Assembly (NCBI RefSeq): GCF_001278115.1
Contig: NZ_LIYD01000005.1
Coordinates: 3,030,281-3,094,280 of the forward strand
DNA length: 64,000 nucleotides
Reading direction: 5' to 3'
Source of the DNA: Flavobacterium akiainvivens
Lineage (GTDB): Bacteria; Bacteroidota; Bacteroidia; Flavobacteriales; Flavobacteriaceae
The translations under genes were made by a program, and so were the position numbers. This document shows, one piece after another, positions 57,228 to 64,000 of the stretch (its first letter is position 1; the number at the start of each line of letters is the position of its first letter). The notes beneath the pieces were generated by a model that worked only from the letters and a program-made list of their open reading frames with translations, did no database searches and was not told the origin of the DNA.

Positions 57228-59666
57228 TTAAAATACCCAATATTGCGTTGCATTAGATTTTATGGCAGCCTTAGCACCAACAGATGGCAAAACATAAGTA
57301 GCCGACTGGTTGATATTTACACCGGATGCCCCCTGAATGGTAACAGCGTTTGTAGTAGCATCTGTCTTGATAATATTTACTTGGTAGCCTGCCATGGCAA
57401 CAGCAGTGGGCAATGTAACGGTTACCGGTGCAGCAGTGGCATTAACATACACATCCAGCTGTCCGTTGGCACCAAACTGGCTTACAGTTAACGTTGTGCC
57501 GGTTGTAATGTTTATGTAAGCCGACAGGTTTATTTTACTATCCAGTTCTGCCTTTCTCACTACATGGTTTGGAGCAGTAGGAGCTTCATAAACCGTAATC
57601 TGTCCGCTTAGGCTCATGTTGCCTGATTTATCTAAACCGGCAACCGTTGTACCAGCTAAAGACCATTTTTGCAGCAGCCCGGTAGATGATGCATTTAACT
57701 GGTCTACGGTTACAACCGGGTTAACATCATTTACGTTCCTGGTAAAAGAAAGGCCGTTGGCATTTAAATTAATAGCAGCGTTATTTGCGTCTACAGTATG
57801 GGCAATGCGGTTAGTACCCAAATGTCCCTGGGTTGTAAAATAAGCTTTTACAGTTCCGTTTAGCTGCATTGACAGTATGTTACCTGTGGAAGCGGCATTG
57901 GCCTGATTAAGGGTAAGAGCGGCATTGGCATCGGCAATATTCCTGCTGATACTTGTACCGTTAGCCAGCATTTGTATGTGGGCGTTATTAATTGTAGATA
58001 GGTTTGCAAATGAGGTCGCCCGGGCTATACCGGTGTTGTCTACTGCAAATAACCTTGTAAAAGTTCCACCACCGTTAGCAGCCGATGTAGTGCCTGCCTC
58101 AATAAGCATATTGTTACCTGAGTTGCCCGTTGATGCTTCATATGGTGCAATCCATAATGCCTTATAGGATGCTCCTCCTGTTTGGGCAATAGTAGGCGTT
58201 ACAGACACCGCGCCCTGATTAACATTATTGCCCTGTAGTGCACCATTACCACCTATATCCATTATAAAGCCGGGAAGACCGGTACCTCCAAAATAATACG
58301 AAAAAAAAGGAGTTTGAGCCTGGGTTTGCAGGTACCTGTTCATTCCGCTTGTGGCTGTTGCTGCCGAACCAAACCGAGCAGGCTTTGCAAAGGTACCTGT
58401 ACCGCCAAAATCATAACCTACTTCAAGTACGTTTGAGTTAAATCTCATAAAACCTTTTTCGGTGTTAGTGGTTTGCTCTGCCGTATTAAATATATTAAAC
58501 CCGCCTGTGGCTGTAGAAGGTATGTTTACAGATGTACCCCTAATATTTACAGACCCCGAGGCACCATTCTTTTCAAATGCCCTATTGCCTTGGCCATCGG
58601 ATATTATAACCCAATTACTGTCATCTGAAGCCATTCCATTTACCCTACCCAATAATGTATTGTTGTTCCCTATAGTTATACCTATTTTATGTAAATAACT
58701 AGTCACTCCTGGAGTAACTACTACATTATCAGATCCCGTTGTTATCCCTGGTTCAGTATTGAATGTAGGATCATGTATGTTAGAACCTGCTCCTCTGCCA
58801 ATGAGCGTATTTCTCATACCTGTAGTTACAGATGTTCCTGCTCCCTGTCCTACAGCTACGCTACTTTCTGCAGTAGTTGAATATTGAAGCGCGCTAATTC
58901 CTACTCCAGTATTTAGCCTACCTGTAGAATTAGCAAATAGCGAATATGCACCAATACCCATATTTCTATCACCAGTAGTCGTATTCCTTAGAGCACTATG
59001 ACCAAAACCTACATTATAAACACCTGTAGTATTATTGGCAAGTGCATAATTTCCAAAAACAGTATTAGATACTTGATCACCATTTCCTCTATTATTTACA
59101 AAATGGTTACCTACTTCGTCTTCGTATACATAAAGGGAACGATTTCCTGAACTACTATATACTCCAAAAACAGTTGATATAGTACCCGATACAGGTAAGG
59201 AAGGATTTCTTGCAGATAACCATGCTGGTATAGAAGTGATACCCGACGTACCATAACCCGCACCTATAGCGCCTGAATACATATTATATGGCCCCATATT
59301 AAGACTTTGACTAGCCCCACTATAAGGCACAAATAGTGTATCATTATCAGTAACCAATTGTTTAACGTGTTGTATACTATCTGTAAGCTGTGTTTCTGTA
59401 ACATAGCCGGATGTTGGCACCCAATTCGCTCCATTAAAATATCGTACAATACTATCTGTAGGCGATATCCTTACCTGGCCAAATTTGTCCATCTCAGGAA
59501 AATGCTCTGCATCAGTAGCAGGTAGTGTAAATGTTTTTGTGGCTTTTATTCCGCCTTTAAAATCGGTAACCTGGCCAGGGCTACCACTTGGCACAACTGT
59601 CTGGCTTAACCCAGCAGCCGACAGCAACAGCAATACCAACAGTATATAGTTTTTCGTTTTCATCAT
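57228..59666 (-). CDS. Long tail-fibre-like protein with a signal peptide
   Basis: An 812-residue protein. It begins with an apparent Sec signal (KNYILLVLLLLSAAGLSQ), unusual for a phage fibre. Residues about 200-300 hold repeats of the type NTTGVYNVGFGHSAL and NTTTGDRNMGIGAYSL, as in phage fibres and secreted adhesins; later repeats have the form ISRNIADANAALTLNQANAA. The C-terminal part is beta-rich and has no peptidase S74 chaperone. It may be a receptor-binding fibre or an adhesin recruited into the operon. The part at about 58500-59400 is more AT-rich than the rest. Overlaps the upstream gene by four bases. Confidence 0.7.
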   Translation of the reverse strand: MMKTKNYILLVLLLLSAAGLSQTVVPSGSPGQVTDFKGGIKATKTFTLPATDAEHFPEMDKFGQVRISPTDSIVRYFNGANWVPTSGYVTETQLTDSIQHVKQLVTDNDTLFVPYSGASQSLNMGPYNMYSGAIGAGYGTSGITSIPAWLSARNPSLPVSGTISTVFGVYSSSGNRSLYVYEDEVGNHFVNNRGNGDQVSNTVFGNYALANNTTGVYNVGFGHSALRNTTTGDRNMGIGAYSLFANSTGRLNTGVGISALQYSTTAESSVAVGQGAGTSVTTGMRNTLIGRGAGSNIHDPTFNTEPGITTGSDNVVVTPGVTSYLHKIGITIGNNNTLLGRVNGMASDDSNWVIISDGQGNRAFEKNGASGSVNIRGTSVNIPSTATGGFNIFNTAEQTTNTEKGFMRFNSNVLEVGYDFGGTGTFAKPARFGSAATATSGMNRYLQTQAQTPFFSYYFGGTGLPGFIMDIGGNGALQGNNVNQGAVSVTPTIAQTGGASYKALWIAPYEASTGNSGNNMLIEAGTTSAANGGGTFTRLFAVDNTGIARATSFANLSTINNAHIQMLANGTSISRNIADANAALTLNQANAASTGNILSMQLNGTVKAYFTTQGHLGTNRIAHTVDANNAAINLNANGLSFTRNVNDVNPVVTVDQLNASSTGLLQKWSLAGTTVAGLDKSGNMSLSGQITVYEAPTAPNHVVRKAELDSKINLSAYINITTGTTLTVSQFGANGQLDVYVNATAAPVTVTLPTAVAMAGYQVNIIKTDATTNAVTIQGASGVNINQSATYVLPSVGAKAAIKSNATQYWVF

Positions 59667-60982
59667 AATAAAAAGTTGATGTTATACTTAAATCCTGCGT
59701 AAAAATCAAAACCTGAAATAACCCCGGTTTGCGGGTTGAACCCGAAACCATCCAGGCTGTCAAGGTCGTTGTATACCATATTATGCCCGCCTATCTGCAC
59801 CACCTCCTGCGCACCGATAAGCTCAGGAACATAAAGGGTGTTAGTGTCTGACAGCACGCGTATCATGACCCAACGGTTTTTTACCTCGCTACGCAGCAGG
59901 AAATGGTCATCCTGATATAGTGTGGGAATCGTAACGCTAAAATCATCCTGTGGGGCCTGACCCTGAATGTAGAGTGTTTGCGCATTGGGATAGCGGATTT
60001 TTATGATTCCCGCACCCAATGCCATAAGCATATTTGCATTCTCGTCATAAAACTGAGGCGAATGTGTAGTGAGCGGGTTTTGCTGCAATGTTTGATGAAA
60101 CGTAGGCATAAACGGGGCAGGCGTAGTGCCCTGCAATGCCTGAAAATCAGCGGTAGCAGCCTGCCCCTGCCCTGTTCCGTAAGTCCCTCCTTCTCCCACC
60201 CACAGGTAAGAAAGTGCTTCTGCCTGCGCATTGTATCCTTTAAAAATGGTATAACCCTCATCCTGTGGCTGTACGGCTATAGCCGGGCTACGGGTGTTGA
60301 GCCACTGTACTATGGTTTGGTTAGCAGCAAGCGTAAAAGTTATAAAGTCGGTTTCCGGATCATCTTCCATCTCCTGGTTGGTAGCCTGGTTGGTGTACAT
60401 CAACTCAATATGCGCCGATGTTAGCTGTATACCACCCTGTCCGTAAGTGCCTTTACCCTTTACCATCATCTTGTATTTTACAATGGCAGGGTTAAGGTTT
60501 ACCGGGGTTATACTTGTTGACGGTGTTAATGGGATTGTACCCCCGCCTATGGGCGTACCTCCTAATATGGGCGATAACCGGGCCGACTGGCTGCCTATAA
60601 ACCATACCGACTGCTTTTCGTTAACCGTATAAGCAGGCAGGTTGTTAATCTTGGCCAGGATACTGGCGGTTGACTCGCCCGGGGTATAGCGGAAGGTTTT
60701 TTTGATATCGATGTTATCCTGGTCCTGCAAGCCTTGTAGGCCAAGCGTGTGGCGCGAATAGATAACATCAAGCAGGGCGGCCTGCAGTAACGGTGCACTG
60801 GTGTACATTATGCCGTTTAAGGTTACCTCAGCATAATGCGTTAAGGGCAGTAGCACATCGGCGCGCTCATAGCAGTTAAAAATCTCTACCCTGTTGCCCC
60901 GCACTGCCGATATGTAGTTTTTGAGGTACTGCACACCGTTTAAGCTAAAACGGCTGTCGCTTACCGTGTTGATAATGGTCAT
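59663..60982 (-). CDS. Phage tail/virion-associated protein
   Basis: A 439-residue protein without signal or membrane segment. It is rich in beta-type segments and Gly/Thr/Pro loops; a Thr/Pro/Ile stretch (GGGTIPLTPSTSITPVNLNP) separates an N-terminal part of about 140 residues from the rest. The end reads GFGFNPQTGVISGFDFYAG. It lies between a connector-like and a fibre-like gene, which suggests a tail or baseplate part. I do not recognise a specific family. Confidence 0.55.
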   Translation of the reverse strand: MTIINTVSDSRFSLNGVQYLKNYISAVRGNRVEIFNCYERADVLLPLTHYAEVTLNGIMYTSAPLLQAALLDVIYSRHTLGLQGLQDQDNIDIKKTFRYTPGESTASILAKINNLPAYTVNEKQSVWFIGSQSARLSPILGGTPIGGGTIPLTPSTSITPVNLNPAIVKYKMMVKGKGTYGQGGIQLTSAHIELMYTNQATNQEMEDDPETDFITFTLAANQTIVQWLNTRSPAIAVQPQDEGYTIFKGYNAQAEALSYLWVGEGGTYGTGQGQAATADFQALQGTTPAPFMPTFHQTLQQNPLTTHSPQFYDENANMLMALGAGIIKIRYPNAQTLYIQGQAPQDDFSVTIPTLYQDDHFLLRSEVKNRWVMIRVLSDTNTLYVPELIGAQEVVQIGGHNMVYNDLDSLDGFGFNPQTGVISGFDFYAGFKYNINFLL

Positions 60983-61476
60983 GGGGTAATTTTAGTAAAT
61001 CTCATACCTGAAGGCCGGGGTTTGCACACATCAAAACCGGGATAGCCGGTACGCAAAAGATAGTTATGCACATTTTGCCACACCTGCATGGCCGCCTCGC
61101 GATTCAGGTTGTAAATGGTTTTCTTGTCGGATGCCGTTACAGGCTTGCTGCTGTCGTTCAGTTTTTCGACAACCGAAAACGGCGTGTCTATGGAAGATGA
61201 AAACATGATGTATCGCGCGTAAGCGAAATAAGCCAGCACCATTTTAAGTCCGTAATTCGTGTAGCTAATGCCATCGTGCTCATACACCCCGCCGTCCAGC
61301 AATTGGTTATAATCTTCTGGTAAAGCCATAATTTTATTGAACAGGCCTTCGCCGATGAGGGGTTGCACGTCCAGCAACTGCGCATCGAGGATTTGCTCGT
61401 TAAGCTTTTCATCATACGGGGTTTTGGCTACCTGCTTGTAGCGGGCTATATCAGCCCGTGTAATCAATGTCTGCAT
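60979..61476 (-). CDS. DUF6712-like head-tail connector protein
   Basis: A 165-residue, mainly helical protein. It begins LITRADIARYKQVAKTPYDE and includes LDAQLLDVQPLIGEGLFNKI and GLKMVLAYFAYARYIMFSSS, a pattern I associate with DUF6712/gp6-like head completion proteins of Bacteroidota phages. Overlaps the portal-like gene by 26 bases. Role inferred from position between portal and tail genes. Confidence 0.65.
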   Translation of the reverse strand: MQTLITRADIARYKQVAKTPYDEKLNEQILDAQLLDVQPLIGEGLFNKIMALPEDYNQLLDGGVYEHDGISYTNYGLKMVLAYFAYARYIMFSSSIDTPFSVVEKLNDSSKPVTASDKKTIYNLNREAAMQVWQNVHNYLLRTGYPGFDVCKPRPSGMRFTKITP

Positions 61477-62608
61477 CGTCGGTCAGTTTTTGGGGTTCAA
61501 CGGTAAGGCTTGAATGGTCTGCCGACTGCCCCAGCAGGCGGTTGATGATGGCGGTAAGCAGGTTGCGCTCGCGCGTGGTGTTTTCCCAGTAGGTGCGTTT
61601 CATTTCACGCATAGCCTCGCCGCTGTTGCCAAACAGAGCGCTGTCGTTAGTCTTTACAAGGCCACTGGGCAGGTTGTTAAAGGCCACCAATATGTTTTCG
61701 CGCACGCTGGCTTCGGTATACTCAAACAGCTTGTCGTCTATCTTGCTTTCAATTTGTTTGATGAGCACGGCATCTTCCAGCTTTTCGCCTGCAAAATCCA
61801 TTTCAAGGCACAGCACGCCACCGGTATTATCGGCCCCCAGGCTGTCTTTAATGGCTTTCTGGAAAGCATCGCGCTCGGTTTCAGCATGTTGGTGTGCGGG
61901 AGTTCCGGGCACAAGGCTATCGCCCACAAGCGGACGGGTGACCACCAGCGTATTGCCAAAGAACCCTTTGCGCAGCAGCCTGTTTTTGTAGACCGATGCC
62001 TGCGCCTCGCTATCGCAATCCTCAGCTACCGAATCAATACGGCTCAGGGGATAAATAAGCTTGGTATCCATATTAATGTACAATACCTGGCCTTTGTAGT
62101 GCTCCCACCCTCCGGCTTTTTCAACCTGGGCATCAATCACTTTTTTACGGGGGTTGTACACGTCTATCAGCTCAATGTCGCTGCGTTTGGGGCGCAGCCA
62201 TTCTTTGCATACGGCTACCTTACCGGCATAATCGTTACTGTCTTTTTTACCAATGCGGCACCATTCAAAAGGCAACACACTAAAGTCGGCTACCTGGTAC
62301 AGCGCATTGTAGTTGATGTGTATGAACACCCCGCGCTGCTTGACTAAATCATCTGCCACATCGGCAGCAAAGTCGGCAAGCTTCAGGCTTTTGGACTTGT
62401 TTACCACAGTGGCATCGGCCTCCGGGCCATAGCCTTTGCCCAACAGGTACTGCACCATAATTGCAGCAGCGCTTTTTGCGGTAACGCTGTTGTTTATCAG
62501 CCTGTCCATACGCTCAGGGTAGGCGTTGTCTATATCATTGGCATACACATCGGCGGTTTTGCTCCAGGGTGTGAGGCGTTTCCAGACCTCTATGAGCAGC
62601 GCCTTCAC
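61451..62608 (-). CDS. Phage portal-like protein
   Basis: A 385-residue protein resembling shortened portal proteins: YPERMDRLINNSVTAKSAAA at the start, a mid-domain with LPFEWCRIGKK, KVAVCKEWLRP and DIELIDVYNPRKK, and a C-terminal stem region with IKQIESKIDDKLFEYTEASV and ILVAFNNLPSGLV, a pattern I know from the clip/stem of portals. A portal is the ring through which DNA enters the head. No terminase or capsid gene is visible next to it. Identification is by pattern, not search. Confidence 0.65.
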   Translation of the reverse strand: MKALLIEVWKRLTPWSKTADVYANDIDNAYPERMDRLINNSVTAKSAAAIMVQYLLGKGYGPEADATVVNKSKSLKLADFAADVADDLVKQRGVFIHINYNALYQVADFSVLPFEWCRIGKKDSNDYAGKVAVCKEWLRPKRSDIELIDVYNPRKKVIDAQVEKAGGWEHYKGQVLYINMDTKLIYPLSRIDSVAEDCDSEAQASVYKNRLLRKGFFGNTLVVTRPLVGDSLVPGTPAHQHAETERDAFQKAIKDSLGADNTGGVLCLEMDFAGEKLEDAVLIKQIESKIDDKLFEYTEASVRENILVAFNNLPSGLVKTNDSALFGNSGEAMREMKRTYWENTTRERNLLTAIINRLLGQSADHSSLTVEPQKLTDDADIDYTG

Positions 62609-63081
62609 GATTGTGATGTTTCAGAAGTCTCCTGGGGTTTCAGTTCCGGCTTTAGCGGAATCCTGGGTCGTTTTTTGCGCACCTGTGCCGATTTTTTAAC
62701 GGCTGCCTTTACCATTTTGGCCTGTTCAAACACCGTGGGCGGCGGAATTTGGGCGAAAAGGCGTTCGCCACCGGGGCGGCTCAGCAGCTTTTGGGCATAT
62801 TCATCGGTCATGTTGGCGTTGTTTACCAGTATGGGCGAGCCAAACTCCAGCGGTATGTTTTCATACTTGGCGTGGAGGCGGTAGTGGGATGTATTTGCCA
62901 TAGCGTTGTAATGTTGTTTATATCGGGTCAAATATTGGGCAAGGCATTTGGGGCAGGCCGGGTTTACCGTTCCCGGAAAGAGCGTGGTATACTCGCGCAA
63001 AAAGAGCGTGAGGTACCGCTCGCCCCCACCCGTAATGCTACGGGTAAGGGTGGCGATATCCATGGTGGTAAAATCAGGCAT
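62605..63081 (-). CDS. Small phage-cluster protein of unknown function
   Basis: A 158-residue protein. The N-terminal half has a C-x-x-C pair (PACPKCLAQYLTRYKQHYNA) and the C-terminal part is very basic (KAAVKKSAQVRKKRPRIPLK). It overlaps the next gene by four bases and the previous by one, so it belongs to the operon. The basic tail may bind nucleic acid. No family recognised. Confidence 0.5.
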   Translation of the reverse strand: MPDFTTMDIATLTRSITGGGERYLTLFLREYTTLFPGTVNPACPKCLAQYLTRYKQHYNAMANTSHYRLHAKYENIPLEFGSPILVNNANMTDEYAQKLLSRPGGERLFAQIPPPTVFEQAKMVKAAVKKSAQVRKKRPRIPLKPELKPQETSETSQS

Positions 63082-63674
63082 TAGCCGGCGGCCTGTTCAA
63101 ACTTGTTGGTAAAGGCCGTTTTGGTAGCAGCATAATCGCCATCAAGCAGGGTTTTAGGCATGGTGGTTTCTTCAAAACCATCGGCATTGGCAAGCTCAAA
63201 CACAATCATGTTGTCGTTCTCGCGGCTGCTGTTAGTCATTGTACTCAGCTCAAGGCCGCTGCCAAGGCCCAGTATTTCAAAGGCTTCGGCGCTGCCTTCA
63301 CCTTTCCACACCTGCTCTATAACGGCAACGTACTTGCCACCCTTACTCAACTGGTCGGCCTGTTGCTTGTTGTCTATGCCGGGGTTAAAAATCACGCCGC
63401 TAAAGGTGTGCTTAAACTTATCGGGCGCGTTTTCTTTTTTAACAAGTTCCCACGCCTTGCCGTTGCTTTGCTTAACACCGGTAAGCAGGTAGCCGGTTTT
63501 GCCGGGCTTAAGCTGCAGGTTAGTTACCAGCACGCGGTTTGTGGCGCTTATGGTGGTTGCGGCAATGTCTATGTCTTCTTTGTTGATGAGCACTACGTTT
63601 TGCTCTATACCGGCTACCGGTGCATTGGCGCAATCAAAAATAATATCGGCTGTAAGGCTTCCTGTGCAATCCAT
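63081..63674 (-). CDS. Phage-cluster structural protein, possibly tail tube or coat
   Basis: A 197-residue protein starting MDCTGSLTADIIFDCANAPV. The frame is open to 63746, but the upstream part is repeat DNA and the ATG at 63674 has the natural start. A beta-rich core (RVLVTNLQLKPGKTGYLLTG) and a later KHTFSGVIFNPGIDNKQQAD resemble tail-tube or minor coat proteins of Bacteroidota phages. It is the first gene of the operon. Capsid versus tail cannot be settled by eye. Confidence 0.55.
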   Translation of the reverse strand: MDCTGSLTADIIFDCANAPVAGIEQNVVLINKEDIDIAATTISATNRVLVTNLQLKPGKTGYLLTGVKQSNGKAWELVKKENAPDKFKHTFSGVIFNPGIDNKQQADQLSKGGKYVAVIEQVWKGEGSAEAFEILGLGSGLELSTMTNSSRENDNMIVFELANADGFEETTMPKTLLDGDYAATKTAFTNKFEQAAG

Positions 63675-64000
63675 GTTTTTGTTTTTTAGATTAAAAGATT
63701 GAAGAATTGAAAGATTTTGGTTGTTGGTTGTTGGACACACCCCCAACCCCTCTCAAGAGGGGAGCAGCTTCACTCGGGCGTGCTTACTCGCTTGTAATGG
63801 AACGCGGCCTTCGGCAGGCTCAGGCTGACAAAATGGAACGCAAATGCCGCGGATTGGGCGGATTTTCGCGGGTTTTTATCCATTCCTTTCTTCAGAATCC
63901 GTCTTTGCGAGCGGAGTTTACGGAGCACGGCAATCTTTAAATTCAGTACTACGGAAAAAGATTGCTTCGGCGTTCCTCATCGCACCCGAGGGCTTTGCCC
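63675..64000. repeat. Repeat-filled region upstream of the phage-derived operon
   Basis: It holds AAAGATTGAAGAATTGAAAG words (about 63694-63714), a C-rich CCCCTCTCAAGAGGGG hairpin, GGAACGCGG/GGCAGGCTCAGG words, AATCCG-type words, and a copy of the GTCATTGCGAG/GCAATC element arranged as an inverted pair from 63898 to the window end. No ORF; no further phage gene is seen before the window ends. Confidence 0.65.

Overview
This 64 kb window is chromosomal DNA from a member of the Bacteroidota, most likely a Flavobacteriaceae bacterium close to Flavobacterium. The evidence is the many promoter -7 boxes of the Bacteroidota form TAnnTTTG, SusD-free but HmuY/TonB-type haem uptake, a complete suf Fe-S assembly set, a three-gene sdhCAB operon of the Bacteroidota type, a mevalonate-pathway HMG-CoA synthase, and porZ of the type IX secretion system next to recO. 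Gene density is high. The intergenic gaps are full of short dispersed repeats. No rRNA, tRNA or CRISPR array was seen.

Layout. 0-3.5 kb: end of a DUF2480 gene, a TetR regulator with an MFS exporter, and a secreted protein. 3.7-7.4 kb (minus): haem import and processing operon hmuTUVS. 7.6-12.1 kb: GH5 glycosidase lipoprotein, kdsB, an SRPBCC protein and a RecD-like helicase. 12.3-14.9 kb: sufS, a lipoprotein, sufE and sufT. 15-18.4 kb: hydrolase, secreted protein and aminopeptidase P. 18.6-26.3 kb: an accessory stretch with an Abi/HEPN gene, a DoxX-like pair, a Fic protein with its own HTH and a palindromic operator, HMG-CoA synthase, ChaN, small unknown genes and a frameshifted gene. 26.6-32 kb: sdhC-sdhA, an inserted two-gene ATPase/nuclease-like module, then sdhB. 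32.3-36.2 kb: a nonsense-disrupted lipoprotein and the hmuR-hmuY haem receptor operon. 36.4-41.4 kb (minus): sufA-sufB-sufC-sufD, interrupted at each of its three junctions by a small inserted gene. 41.6-49.5 kb: a hydrolase, a subtilase, a DUF1349 lipoprotein, a LuxR regulator, an M1 peptidase and an S24 repressor. 49.7-55.5 kb: Gcr-family membrane protein, Rossmann protein, porZ and recO. 55.5-63.7 kb (minus): a compact phage-derived operon with portal-like, connector, tail, fibre, holin and endolysin genes, but no integrase, terminase or recognisable capsid gene.

How the genes work together. Haem is captured by HmuY/HmuR at the surface, imported by HmuTUV and handled by HmuS; both haem operons carry an ATTCTAAAT half-site near the promoter, which suggests one shared iron-responsive repressor. 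Fe-S assembly is divided between two distant suf loci. SdhB and SdhA link this to respiration.

The two most unusual items are (1) the AT-rich AAA15-type ATPase plus PD-(D/E)XK-like small protein placed between sdhA and sdhB with near-zero spacing, which looks like a two-gene defence or nucleic-acid-processing module riding on a respiratory operon, and (2) the suf operon whose three internal junctions each carry a small gene bracketed by its own inverted pair of low-complexity repeat words, a pattern that suggests an uncharacterised cassette-insertion process. All functional statements rest on motifs read by eye and family knowledge; no database search was run.
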